Below, one piece after another: positions 7,404 to 15,625 of a stretch of DNA of 64,000 nt (positions are counted from its first letter, which is position 1; every line of letters starts with the position of its first letter). The notes under the pieces are model-generated. The model was not told where the DNA came from and searched no databases. It saw only the letters and a program-made list of their open reading frames with translations. The DNA comes from Nocardioidaceae bacterium (lineage in GTDB: Bacteria; Actinomycetota; Actinomycetes; Propionibacteriales; Nocardioidaceae), in NCBI GenBank assembly GCA_030447865.1, contig JAUJOD010000001.1:1303652-1367651 (forward strand), in the 5' to 3' direction. Both the position numbers and the translations under genes were made by a program.

Positions 7404-8177
7404 CTACACCTCTTCGCGGCTGGCGCGGTCACCGCGCTTGAAGATCTTCGAGCCGAGCCACACGACCGGGTCGTACTTGCGGTCGGCGACTCGCTCCTTC
7501 ATCGGGATGATCGCGTTGTCGGTGATCTTGATGCCCTCGGGGCAGACCTCCGTGCAGCACTTGGTGATGTTGCACATGCCAAGCCCAGCGGCGTCTTGGG
7601 ACAGCTTGCGCCGGTCGTTGGTGTCGAGCGGGTGCATGTCGAGCTCGGCGTACCGGAGGAAGAACCGCGGACCCGCGAACGCCGGCTTGTTGTGGTCGTG
7701 GTCACGGACGACGTGGCAGGTGTTCTGGCACAAGAAGCACTCGATGCACTTGCGGAACTCCTGTCCCCGCTCGACGTCGACCTGCATCATCCGCCGTTTC
7801 CCGTCGGGGTCTCGGGGAGTGGGCGCGAACGACGGCACCTCGCGGGCCTTCTCGTAGTTGTACGAGACATCGGTCACCAGGTCGCGGATCACCGGGAACG
7901 ACCGCATCGGGGTCACCGTGATGACGTCGCCCTCGGCGAAGTCGGCGAGCCGGGTCATGCACAACAGCCGCGGCCGGCCGTTGATCTCGGCACTGCAGGA
8001 GCCGCACTTGCCGGCCTTGCAGTTCCAGCGCACGGCTAGGTCACCGGCCTGGGTCGCCTGCAGCCGGTGGATGGCGTCCAGCACGACCTCGCCCTCCTCG
8101 ACCTGTACGGCGTACTCGTTCAGGCCGCCGCCGGACGCGTCGCCTCGCCACACCCGCAGCTTCAGGTCGTACCCCAT
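7404..8177 (-). CDS. sdhB: succinate dehydrogenase iron-sulfur subunit
   Basis: A 257-residue SdhB/FrdB protein carrying electrons from FAD to quinone. All cluster ligands are visible: C53, C58, C61 and C73 for [2Fe-2S] (NCKAGKCGSC); C144, C147 and C150 plus C212 for [4Fe-4S]; and C154, C202 and C208 region for [3Fe-4S] (MCNITKCCTEVCPEG). It is the last gene of sdhCAB, 13 bp after sdhA. The family branch (no SdhD, CAB order) is that of mycobacterial Sdh1 (Rv0247c type). Confidence 0.95.
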   Translation of the reverse strand: MGYDLKLRVWRGDASGGGLNEYAVQVEEGEVVLDAIHRLQATQAGDLAVRWNCKAGKCGSCSAEINGRPRLLCMTRLADFAEGDVITVTPMRSFPVIRDLVTDVSYNYEKAREVPSFAPTPRDPDGKRRMMQVDVERGQEFRKCIECFLCQNTCHVVRDHDHNKPAFAGPRFFLRYAELDMHPLDTNDRRKLSQDAAGLGMCNITKCCTEVCPEGIKITDNAIIPMKERVADRKYDPVVWLGSKIFKRGDRASREEV

Positions 8178-8190
8178 CAGTTCACCTCGG

Positions 8191-10113
8191 TCATGGCTGG
8201 GCCTCGAACAGGTCTTGCAGCTCCTCGGGCATCGCCGGCAGCGGCTGGTGCCGCAGCTGAACGCGACCGTCGTCGCCCAACGTCAGCACGAGGTTGCGCC
8301 CACCCCAGTGCGGGTCGGGGCCGGGGAAGTCGTCGCGGGTGTGTCCACCGCGGGACTCCTGGCGCTCCAGCGCCGCGGTGGCGATGCACTCCGACACGAG
8401 CAGCATGTTCGACAGGTCGAGGGCCAGATGCCAGCCAGGGTTGTACTGGCGGTTGCCCTCGACCGAGAGCCGGCTGGCCCGTTCCTTCAGGGCCTCGATC
8501 TCGCGAAGCGACGTGCTCAGCTCGTCGGACTTGCGGATGATTCCGACCAGGTTCTGCATCAGATCCTGCAGGTTGTATTGGATCGTGTAGGGGTTCTCAG
8601 CGCCGGCGATCGAGAACGGCGCGAGGGCACGCTCGGCCGCCGCCCTGACCTCCTCGTCACGCACCTGCAGGGACTGGTTGCCGGACTTCAAGGCGGTCTG
8701 CGCGGCGTCGATGCCGGCCCGGTTGCCGAAGACGAGCAGGTCAGACAGGGAGTTGCCGCCGAGCCGGTTCGAGCCGTGCATTCCACCGGCCACCTCGCCC
8801 GCGGCGTACAGGCCCTCGACGCTGGACGCGCCGGTGTCGGGGTCGACCTCGACACCGCCCATCACGTAGTGGCAGGTCGGCCCGATCTCCATCGGCTCCG
8901 CCGTGATGTCGACGTCGGCGAGCTCCTTGAACTGGTGGTACATCGATGGGAGCCGCCGCTGGATGAACTCCGCGTCGCGCCGCGAGGCGATGTCGAGGAA
9001 CACCCCGCCGTGGGGTGAGCCGCGGTCGGCCTTGATCTCGGAGTTGATCGCCCGCGCCACCTCGTCGCGCGGCAGCAGCTCAGGGGGCCGGCGGTTGCTC
9101 GTCTTGTCCTCGTACCACCGGTCGGCCTCTTCTTCGTTGTCGGCGGTCTCACCTTTGAAGTACTCGGGGATGTAGTCGAACATGAAGCGCTTGCCCTCGG
9201 AGTTGCGGAGTACGCCGCCATCGCCGCGCACCGACTCCGTCACCAAGATGCCGCGCACCGAGGGCGGCCACACCATCCCGGTCGGGTGGAACTGGACGAA
9301 CTCCATGTTGATCAGCGACGCCCCGGTGCGCAGCGCGAGGGCGTGCCCGTCGCCGGTGTACTCCCAGGAGTTGCTCGTCACCCGGTAGGACTTGCCGATG
9401 CCTCCGGTGGCGAGCACCACGCTGGGGGTCTTGAAGACGATGAAGCGGCCGGTCTCGCGCCAGTAGCCGAACGCGCCGGAGACGCGCTCACCCTCGTCCG
9501 AGGGCGTCTTGAAGATCTCGGTGATCGTGCACTCCATGAACACGTCGATGCCGAGCGCGACGGCCCGTTGCTGCAGGGTGCGGATCATCTCCAGCCCGGT
9601 GCGGTCGCCGACATGGGCGAGGCGGGCGTAGCGATGTCCACCGAAGTCGCGCTGGGAGATGAGGCCGTCGCTGGTGCGGTCGAACAGCGCCCCCCACTCC
9701 TCCAGCTCGAGAACTCGCTCAGGAGCCTCCTGTGCGTGCAGCTCGGCCATCCGCCAGTGGTTGAGCATCTTCCCGCCGCGCATCGTGTCGCGGAAGTGCA
9801 CCTTCCAGTTGTCCTCGGGGTAGGCGTTGCCCATGGCCGCGGCGATGCCACCCTCGGCCATCACGGTGTGGGCCTTGCCGAGCAGCGACTTGCAAACGAT
9901 CGCGGTGCGCGCGCCGGCGTCGTGCGCGGCGATCGCGGCGCGCAGTCCAGCGCCGCCGGCGCCGATCACCACGACGTCGTACTCGTGCTCCTCGAACCCG
10001 TGCCCCTCCGCGGCAGAATCCGCAGTCAGGCGGTTGCCGGTCATCGGGTGCCGGGTGGGTGCGCCGGCCGCGGTGCTGCCGGTGGTGTCAGGGCTGCCGG
10101 TGGTGTCGGTCAT
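8191..10113 (-). CDS. sdhA: succinate dehydrogenase flavoprotein subunit
   Basis: A 640-residue flavoprotein that oxidises succinate to fumarate. The FAD Rossmann motif is VVVIGAGGAGLRAA (about residues 47-60). H82 in GKAHTVMAEGG is the expected covalent FAD attachment site. Substrate-binding segments HYVMGG and SNRLGGNSLSDL lie in the second half. The frame stays open upstream into sdhC, but the start is ATG 10113, 5 bp after the sdhC stop; an internal ATG at 10044 is less likely. A threonine/serine/alanine-rich leader of about 40 residues precedes the FAD domain. Confidence 0.95.
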   Translation of the reverse strand: MTDTTGSPDTTGSTAAGAPTRHPMTGNRLTADSAAEGHGFEEHEYDVVVIGAGGAGLRAAIAAHDAGARTAIVCKSLLGKAHTVMAEGGIAAAMGNAYPEDNWKVHFRDTMRGGKMLNHWRMAELHAQEAPERVLELEEWGALFDRTSDGLISQRDFGGHRYARLAHVGDRTGLEMIRTLQQRAVALGIDVFMECTITEIFKTPSDEGERVSGAFGYWRETGRFIVFKTPSVVLATGGIGKSYRVTSNSWEYTGDGHALALRTGASLINMEFVQFHPTGMVWPPSVRGILVTESVRGDGGVLRNSEGKRFMFDYIPEYFKGETADNEEEADRWYEDKTSNRRPPELLPRDEVARAINSEIKADRGSPHGGVFLDIASRRDAEFIQRRLPSMYHQFKELADVDITAEPMEIGPTCHYVMGGVEVDPDTGASSVEGLYAAGEVAGGMHGSNRLGGNSLSDLLVFGNRAGIDAAQTALKSGNQSLQVRDEEVRAAAERALAPFSIAGAENPYTIQYNLQDLMQNLVGIIRKSDELSTSLREIEALKERASRLSVEGNRQYNPGWHLALDLSNMLLVSECIATAALERQESRGGHTRDDFPGPDPHWGGRNLVLTLGDDGRVQLRHQPLPAMPEELQDLFEAQP

Positions 10114-10118
10114 GGCCG

Positions 10119-10907
10119 TCAGAAGAACCTCGGGTCGGTGAACTGGCCGGTCGCCAGCAGGTAGATGTAGAAGTCGGTCAGTGCCACGGAGAACAGCGAC
10201 ACCCAGGCGTACTTCGCGTGGTCGCGGTTCAGCTTCGACACCCAGGTCCACAGCTGGTAGCGCATCGGGTGCTTGGAGAAGTGGCGCAGCCGCCCGCCGA
10301 CGATGTGGCGGCAGGAGTGGCACGACAGGGTGTACAGCCAGATCAGCACGACGTTGACCAGCATGATCAGCGTGCCGAGGCCCATGTGGCCCCACTCGTG
10401 GTCCGCGTCGCGGAAGGCGAGCACCACGTCGAAGGTCAGCACCAGCGAGACCAGCATCGCGGCGTACCAGAAGTAGCGGTGGATGTTCTGAAAGATCAGC
10501 GGGAACCGGGTCTCGCCGGTGTAGTTGGAATGCGGCTCGGCGACCGCACAGGCGGGTGGGGAGAGCCAGAACGCCCGGTAGTAGGCCTTGCGATAGTAGT
10601 AGCAGGTCAGCCGGAAGCCGAGCGGGAAGATCAAGATCAGCAGCGCGGGTGAAAGCTGCCACCACGAGAACGGCTGGCCGAAGTCAGACGAGCCCTCGAC
10701 GCAGGAGTCGGTAAGGCACGGGGAGTAGAACGGCGAGAGGTACGGCGAGGAGTAGTAGTTGTCGCCGTCGAAGGCGCGCCAGGTCGAATAGATGATGAAC
10801 GCCAGGAACACCGTGAAGGTGGTGAGTGGCGCGATCCACCAGTTGTCCTGGCGCAGCGTCTTGGCCGGGACCTCAGCGCGCTGCGGCCCCAACACTCCAC
10901 TCGACAT
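10119..10907 (-). CDS. sdhC: succinate dehydrogenase cytochrome b/membrane anchor subunit (Sdh1 type)
   Basis: A 262-residue integral membrane protein with about five helices, including WWIAPLTTFTVFLAFIIYST, LSPALLILIFPLGF, YAAMLVSLVLTFDVV and MLVNVVLIWLYTLS. Histidines in or near helices (NIHRYFWY, CHSCRHIVGG) are candidate haem ligands. It anchors SdhAB and hands electrons to menaquinone. It is a single large anchor with no separate sdhD, as in mycobacterial Sdh1. ATG 10907 is preceded by AAAGGGG. It is the first gene of sdhCAB. Confidence 0.92.
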   Translation of the reverse strand: MSSGVLGPQRAEVPAKTLRQDNWWIAPLTTFTVFLAFIIYSTWRAFDGDNYYSSPYLSPFYSPCLTDSCVEGSSDFGQPFSWWQLSPALLILIFPLGFRLTCYYYRKAYYRAFWLSPPACAVAEPHSNYTGETRFPLIFQNIHRYFWYAAMLVSLVLTFDVVLAFRDADHEWGHMGLGTLIMLVNVVLIWLYTLSCHSCRHIVGGRLRHFSKHPMRYQLWTWVSKLNRDHAKYAWVSLFSVALTDFYIYLLATGQFTDPRFF

Positions 10908-11191
10908 CCAAACCCCTTTACGGCGCTCGGCTCAGGCCGTGCCACTCCTGTCCGAAATCCAACCACATCGACGCGGCCGAATCTCCTCAGGATGGGTGTA
11001 GGGGGCTGTCTGTTCGGTCACGTTGAACCCCGTCGACCTTGGCGTGGTCGACGCTCGTACCGCTGCTGGCCCGTGGTGGCCGCGGCCCGGTCGAGCCCGG
11101 CAATGGCTCTCGCGCCTTCGCTTCGCTCCATTACGGCGCTTCGAGTCCATCGCCGGTCTCTCCCTTGTCCAGGTCGCCGGTGCTGCCCCGC
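10908..11191. other. intergenic region upstream of sdhCAB
   Basis: About 284 bp between the start of sdhC and the end of the leftward anti-sigma-like gene. I see no gene. It must hold the sdh promoter. An inverted repeat GTCGACC (11032-11038) / GGTCGAC (11046-11052) is a possible operator or chance; no regulator can be assigned. Confidence 0.5.
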
Positions 11192-12358
11192 TCAGCAGCC
11201 GTGGTTGAACTGTGCGCAGGTGTTCAGACCCCACTGCAGGGCGAAGTCGCGCCTGTCACCGCTCATGTAGTCCACCGAGACCGTGATGGGATCGAGCCGG
11301 GAGGTGTTGGTCTTTGGGTCCGCGAGCACACCCCCGGTAGGCAGGTAGCTCATCGACCATAGGCCGTTCTCGCCTACGACAGCCTGTTCGGTGTGACCAT
11401 CGGGGAATGTGTAGGAGATCGCCTGGACCCCGTTGAAGTCGCGGCCGGCTGCGAAGAAGTAGTTCGAGCCGTTAGCGGGGGTGCCCAGGAAGTTCTCGCT
11501 GATCGACAGCGTCCCCACGCTGGGTTGGTAAGGAATGCCCTTCAGGTGAAGGGAGATCAGGGTGGGGACGTATCCCCGCTCCGACTGTGGGCCCCCAGTG
11601 GCCGCGGTGGAGTCGTCGCAGACCACCCACGCCGTCTTCGTCTCGTACAGGTAAATGGTGCCAATGTCGGTGTCCCGCTGCGCGGTAGCCGTGGCGTCAC
11701 GCACGCTGGGCTGGAAGCGCGCCAGCTCCTTGACCTCCTCGTCGCAGCTGACGGCTCTCTCAGGGAGATCGGGGAAGCCGGGGCCGCCTGGCTGAACTCC
11801 CGTAGGCGGTAGAGCCGTGCGCGGCAGCAGTGAGGGGGTCAACGTCACAGCTGGCTTTCCAAGCGTGGCCGTCGGAAGGGGCACTGTGGTCATCCCAGGC
11901 CCCGGTGATGCGGACGGCGAGAGAGTGCCAGGTGCGCCGGTTGGCTGCACTGTCGTCGGTGGAGCCACGGGAGTGGGCTCTTCCCCCGGTGGGGCAGTTA
12001 GAGCGGGCGATGTGCGCGTTCGTGGGGCAGTCGTCGGAGGCAGAACGGAATGGATCTCAACGGTGGCGGTGTCCGGTGCCCGCGTCGACGCGTCGGCCGG
12101 CTGCAGCGGGTCGCGACCGAGGCCATCGCTGGTGTCCTGTGTCGCCCTCACCGCGAACGCACCGAGTACGACGGCGACAACCGCGGCAGCGGCGACCAGC
12201 GGGGTGGTCCAGCGCCCCCAGCGAACCGCGAGGCCGCGGCCACCCTGGCCGGTGTCGTCTCCGGCTGCCGCTGCTGCAAGCTGGCGGCGGATGTGAGCGC
12301 GCGCCCGGTCGGGCATCGGCTGCTCGGGTGGTGGGGTGAGGTCGGGTGTGTCAGGCAT
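11192..12358 (-). CDS. membrane protein coupled to ECF sigma factor, putative anti-sigma
   Basis: A 388-residue protein. The cytoplasmic N-terminus (about 50 residues) is followed by one membrane helix (TTPLVAAAAVVAVVLGAFAV, 51-70). A long Pro/Thr/Ala linker (about 80-205) leads to an extracytoplasmic C-terminal domain with four cysteines that could form disulfides (SCDEEV, VVCDD, NTCAQFNHGC). The C-terminal domain is unrecognised. ATG 12358 lies 8 nt inside the upstream sigma gene, so the pair is translationally coupled. That arrangement supports a sigma-sequestering role, but no canonical anti-sigma motif is visible. The reading frame open up to 12898 is an artefact over the sigma gene. Confidence 0.72.
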   Translation of the reverse strand: MPDTPDLTPPPEQPMPDRARAHIRRQLAAAAAGDDTGQGGRGLAVRWGRWTTPLVAAAAVVAVVLGAFAVRATQDTSDGLGRDPLQPADASTRAPDTATVEIHSVLPPTTAPRTRTSPALTAPPGEEPTPVAPPTTVQPTGAPGTLSPSASPGPGMTTVPLPTATLGKPAVTLTPSLLPRTALPPTGVQPGGPGFPDLPERAVSCDEEVKELARFQPSVRDATATAQRDTDIGTIYLYETKTAWVVCDDSTAATGGPQSERGYVPTLISLHLKGIPYQPSVGTLSISENFLGTPANGSNYFFAAGRDFNGVQAISYTFPDGHTEQAVVGENGLWSMSYLPTGGVLADPKTNTSRLDPITVSVDYMSGDRRDFALQWGLNTCAQFNHGC

Positions 12359-12959
12359 GGTCGTTCCCCGTTCGTTGGTGCATGGACGGCGAGTTGTCGG
12401 GTGAGGCGAGCGAGGTGACCAAGCGCTGACGTGCCCGGGACAGCCGCGACCGCACGGTGCCGACCGGCACGTCGAGCGCGGCTGCGGCTTGTTCGTAGCT
12501 GAGGCCGGTCCAGGCCACCAGGGCGAGCACGTCCTGTTCGCGCCGCGGCAGGCGCCGGATGGCCACCAGTACCGCAGCCATCCGGCGCTCGCTGTCGACC
12601 TGGTCGGCCACCAGATCAGCGGGGTCGGGTGCCGTCCCCTCCGTCGGCATCCGACCGACCGCGTGCAGGTGGCGCTTGGACGTCCGGGCGAGGTTGCGGC
12701 ATACGTTGTTGGCGATGCCGTACAGCCACGGCAGCGCCGAGTCGTCGTACGCCGACACCCGGCCGCGCCCGCGCCAAGCCTCCAGGAAGACGGTTGCGGT
12801 GGCGTCCTCGGCGGCGTGCCAGGACGCCGTACGCCGGAAGCAGTAGTTGTAGATCGCGTCGCCGTGCCGGTCGAAAAGCGTTGCGAGCGCGCTGCCACCG
12901 CCGGCGTTGAGCTGCTCGACGAGCACCGGGTCCGACGGCTCGGTGTCGGGCTGGCTCAT
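12351..12959 (-). CDS. ECF RNA polymerase sigma factor
   Basis: A 202-residue sigma-70 family ECF factor. Region 2 runs through ALATLFDRHGDAIYNYCFRR and WLYGIANNVCRNLAR. Region 4 is RRLPRREQDVLALVAW, then LSYEQAAAALDVPVGTVRSRLSRARQRL. The start is ATG 12959 (MSQPDTEP), preceded by CGAGGGGAC; the frame extends eight codons further without support. It is coupled to the downstream membrane protein by an 8-nt overlap. This is the second sigma/membrane-regulator pair in the window and belongs to a different ECF subgroup from the one at 281. Confidence 0.9.
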   Translation of the reverse strand: MSQPDTEPSDPVLVEQLNAGGGSALATLFDRHGDAIYNYCFRRTASWHAAEDATATVFLEAWRGRGRVSAYDDSALPWLYGIANNVCRNLARTSKRHLHAVGRMPTEGTAPDPADLVADQVDSERRMAAVLVAIRRLPRREQDVLALVAWTGLSYEQAAAALDVPVGTVRSRLSRARQRLVTSLASPDNSPSMHQRTGNDHA

Positions 12960-13050
12960 GAACGTCCCCTCGAGTGGCCTCACACCTGCTTATGTCCGCA
13001 GCCGGGTTGGAGTTCCCGAAAAGTTACGGGCCGAGTATGGCGCGCGTCGA

Positions 13051-13056
13051 TAGGGT
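13051..13056 (+). promoter_or_regulatory. -10 element TAGGGT, leaderless
   Basis: TAGGGT ends 7 bp before the ATG at 13063, placing the predicted transcription start on the start codon. Confidence 0.6.
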
Positions 13057-13062
13057 GCGCCG

Positions 13063-14223
13063 ATGGCTCTCGAGGTGGCTGCTGCGGCGATCGTGCGGCA
13101 CAGCCGGGTGCTCGCCGCTCGACGCGTCGGGCCGGCGGACGTGGCGGGCGGCTGGGAGTTGCCGGGCGGCAAGGTCCACGCCGGGGAGATGGCCAACGAT
13201 GCGGTCGTGCGTGAGGTACGCGAGGAGCTCGGGTGCGAGGTGGTGGTGGTGTCGTCGTTGGCGGGTCGCGTTGCGATCAAAGCCGGATATGAGCTCACCG
13301 CACACGTCGCCGCCGTGGTGTCCGGCGAGCCGACTCCGCGTGAGCACGATGCGATCCGGTGGCTGGGTCCGGAGGAGCTCGACGAGGTGGACTGGTTGCC
13401 CTCGGACCGCCCGTTCCTGGCCGAGCTGCGCGCCCGGCTGCTCGACGGTCAGCGGCTGGAGGGGGGAAACGTCGGCGGAGCGGTACGGGTGGGCTCGACG
13501 GTACGCCGGCCAACCGGTCCGTGGACTCCGGCCGTGCACGGGCTGCTGCGGCACCTGCGCGCAGTCGGCTTCGACGGTGTGCCCGAGGTGCTCGGCGTCG
13601 ACGAACGCGGGAGAGAGGCGCTGACCTACCTGCCCGGGCGGGTCATCGCGGTCGACGGCGAAATGGCGGCGCTCGACGTGCTGGTGAGTGCGATGCGGTG
13701 GCTGCGGCGCTATCACGACGCCGTCGAGAGCTATTCGTCCAACGGCCCGTGGCGATGGGGGAGCCGCCAGCTTGCGGCGGGGGAGCTGATCTGCCACCAC
13801 GACTTTGCGCCGTACAACGTCGCCGTGAGTTCCAGCGCCACCGGCGAGCGGGTGGTCGGGGTGTTCGACTGGGACATGGCCGGCCCCGGCACGCGGCTCG
13901 AGGACCTGGCGTTCGCCGCCTGGAACTGGGTCCCGCTTCACGGTCAGCTGCCGCCGCCCGAGTCGGCGTACCGGCTGAGGGTGATGGCCGACGCGTACGG
14001 CGGCGTGTCACCGCGCGACATCCTTGCTGGCGTCGCGCGCCGGGTCGACCGCTCGATCCGGCTGATCAGCCAGGGTCAGGCCGCTGGCGACACGGGCATG
14101 CTCAACCTGGCCAACGTGGGTGAGCCCGAACGGACGATCCGATCCGTTGCCGACCTGCGGTCCCGGCTGCCCGCCATCGAGCGAGCCCTCGCCGCCGCCC
14201 GAGGCCCAACGATCCGACGCTGA
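13063..14223 (+). CDS. NUDIX hydrolase fused to aminoglycoside-phosphotransferase-like kinase domain
   Basis: A 386-residue two-domain protein. Residues 1-125 are a MutT-like NUDIX domain with the Nudix box at 35-57 (GGKVHAGEMANDAVVREVRE, then ELG). Residues about 150-386 form an APH/choline-kinase-like domain with the catalytic loop H245-H-D247-FAPYN252 and the metal motif FDWD (269-271). NUDIX domains hydrolyse nucleoside diphosphates linked to another group; APH-fold enzymes phosphorylate small hydroxylated molecules. The fusion suggests sequential processing of one metabolite, but the substrate is unknown. The gene is leaderless (TAGGGT at 13051). The stop lies in the arm of a 13-bp inverted repeat. 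Confidence 0.85.
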   Translation: MALEVAAAAIVRHSRVLAARRVGPADVAGGWELPGGKVHAGEMANDAVVREVREELGCEVVVVSSLAGRVAIKAGYELTAHVAAVVSGEPTPREHDAIRWLGPEELDEVDWLPSDRPFLAELRARLLDGQRLEGGNVGGAVRVGSTVRRPTGPWTPAVHGLLRHLRAVGFDGVPEVLGVDERGREALTYLPGRVIAVDGEMAALDVLVSAMRWLRRYHDAVESYSSNGPWRWGSRQLAAGELICHHDFAPYNVAVSSSATGERVVGVFDWDMAGPGTRLEDLAFAAWNWVPLHGQLPPPESAYRLRVMADAYGGVSPRDILAGVARRVDRSIRLISQGQAAGDTGMLNLANVGEPERTIRSVADLRSRLPAIERALAAARGPTIRR

Positions 14224-14251
14224 GCAGGCCCTAGCGGTCTCAGCGTCGGAT
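14212..14251. terminator. inverted repeat after NUDIX-kinase gene, terminator-like
   Basis: ATCCGACGCTGAG (14212-14224) pairs perfectly with CTCAGCGTCGGAT (14239-14251) across a 14-nt loop, spanning the stop codon. No U-tract follows. A second small hairpin TCCGGT-CAA-ACCGGA lies at 14280-14294. Confidence 0.6.
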
Positions 14252-14308
14252 GCTATGCGCCGGGCCGAGCAAAACCGGATCCGGTCAAACCGGACACTCA
14301 CGGCGTCG

Positions 14309-14314
14309 TAGGCT
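14309..14314 (+). promoter_or_regulatory. -10 element TAGGCT, leaderless
   Basis: TAGGCT ends 7 bp before the mshB ATG at 14321. Confidence 0.6.
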
Positions 14315-14320
14315 TTCGGT

Positions 14321-15241
14321 ATGACTGCTGGCTCGGCGCCCGACCGCCGGATTCTGCTCGTGCACGCGCACCCCGACGACGAGTCGATCAACAACGGCGC
14401 CTCGATGGCCAAGTACGTCGCCGAGGGGGCTCAGGTCACCCTGGTCACCTGCACGCTCGGCGAGCAGGGCGAGGTGCTGGTCGAGGAGCTGGCGCACCTC
14501 GCACCGGACAAGGACGACGCGCTCGGCCAGTACCGCATCGGCGAGCTGGAGAAGGCGATGGCGGCGCTCGGCGTCACCGACTTCCGCTTCCTCGGCGGGC
14601 CGGGACGCTACCGCGACACCGGGATGGTCTACGACCCGGCCGGGCTCGCGACGGCGCCACCCGACGTACGCCCCGACTCCTTCTGGGCTGCTGACCTCAC
14701 CGAGGCCGCCAACCACCTCGTCGAGATCATCCGCGAGGTGCGCCCCCAGGTGCTGGTGACGTACGACGAGACGGGCGGCTACGGCCACCCTGACCACGTC
14801 CAGGCCCACCGGGTCGCGATGTACGCCGCCGCGCTGGCCGCCGCGCCGTCGTACCGCCCCGACCTCGGCGCCGCCTGGGACGTCGCGAAGATCTACTGGA
14901 CCGCGATGTCGGAGTCGCTGTTTCGCGAGGGCATGCGCCGGCTGCGCGAGATGGGCGACACCACGACGTACGAGGGGATGGACCCCGACGGGCCGCTGCC
15001 GCCCTTCGCGGTCGCTGATGAGTTCCTCACCGCCGAGATCGACGGTGACGCCTACGTCGAGCAGAAGCTGGCCGCGATGGCTGCGCACGCCACCCAGATC
15101 AGCGTCGACGGTCCGTTCTTCGCGATGTCGAACAACCTCGGCAACCAGGTGTGGAGCAAGGAGTTCTACCGGCTGGTGAAGGGCCGCGCCGGCGCGGCCC
15201 CCGGCGAGCGAGAGACCGACCTCTTCGCAGGCGTGGCCTGA
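14321..15241 (+). CDS. mshB: N-acetyl-1-D-myo-inositol-2-amino-2-deoxy-alpha-D-glucopyranoside deacetylase
   Basis: A 306-residue zinc deacetylase of the LmbE/PIG-L family. The metal/catalytic motif is H17-PDDE (AHPDDES) and the later ligand is H156 in GGYGHPDH. Length and motifs fit MshB, which removes acetate from GlcNAc-inositol in mycothiol synthesis. The related amidase Mca is the alternative; the MshB-like '[20 protein letters not shown]' start and the neighbours favour MshB. It leads a rightward unit with a small membrane protein and a VanW protein. Confidence 0.88.
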   Translation: MTAGSAPDRRILLVHAHPDDESINNGASMAKYVAEGAQVTLVTCTLGEQGEVLVEELAHLAPDKDDALGQYRIGELEKAMAALGVTDFRFLGGPGRYRDTGMVYDPAGLATAPPDVRPDSFWAADLTEAANHLVEIIREVRPQVLVTYDETGGYGHPDHVQAHRVAMYAAALAAAPSYRPDLGAAWDVAKIYWTAMSESLFREGMRRLREMGDTTTYEGMDPDGPLPPFAVADEFLTAEIDGDAYVEQKLAAMAAHATQISVDGPFFAMSNNLGNQVWSKEFYRLVKGRAGAAPGERETDLFAGVA

Positions 15242-15244
15242 CCG

Positions 15245-15625
15245 GTGCCTGCAGCGAGCCGCACGGTCCTTGGCCTGGTGACGGCTGCCGTAGTCGCCGC
15301 GCTGTCGGTTGGCGTGGCGGTCCTGGCTGGGTTGTTGTCGCGGGCGGCCTGGCGACCGGGCGACATCGTCGTACCGTGGGGTCTGCTGCTCGGCGTCGGC
15401 GCCTCCGTCGCGACAGTCGTGCTGGCCCGCGGCGGCACCAGGGCGCTGGGCTTCGCCGCCGCCGGTGGCTGGGTCGCCGGGCTTGCCGCGTTGCTGAACG
15501 GACGGCCAGAAGGTGACTACGTCCTCGCCGGCGACCTGCTCGGAAAGGCGTTCCTGCTCGTGGCCACCGTGTCAGTGTTGGTCACCGCGATGTGGCCGGG
15601 CGTTGCAGCAGGTGACCCGACGTGA
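15245..15625 (+). CDS. small four-helix membrane protein (DUF6113-like)
   Basis: 126 residues with four predicted membrane helices: LGLVTAAVVAALSVGVAVLA, VVPWGLLLGVGASVATVVLA, ALGFAAAGGWVAGLAALL and FLLVATVSVLVTAMW. No catalytic motif is visible. Such proteins sit next to mshB in many actinobacteria (from memory). GTG 15245 starts 3 bp after the mshB stop, and its own stop overlaps the next start (GTGA), so all three genes should be one operon. Confidence 0.72.
   Translation: MPAASRTVLGLVTAAVVAALSVGVAVLAGLLSRAAWRPGDIVVPWGLLLGVGASVATVVLARGGTRALGFAAAGGWVAGLAALLNGRPEGDYVLAGDLLGKAFLLVATVSVLVTAMWPGVAAGDPT

Noticed and set aside
10114-10665. N-terminal extension of SdhA to an 824-codon protein
   Set aside because: It overlaps the complete sdhC frame and has a low-complexity translation; SdhA starts at 10113.
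11192-12898. One 568-codon protein covering the anti-sigma-like gene and most of the sigma gene
   Set aside because: The N-terminal 180 codons are out of frame with the ECF sigma factor, which has full sigma motifs; ATG 12358 is the sensible start.
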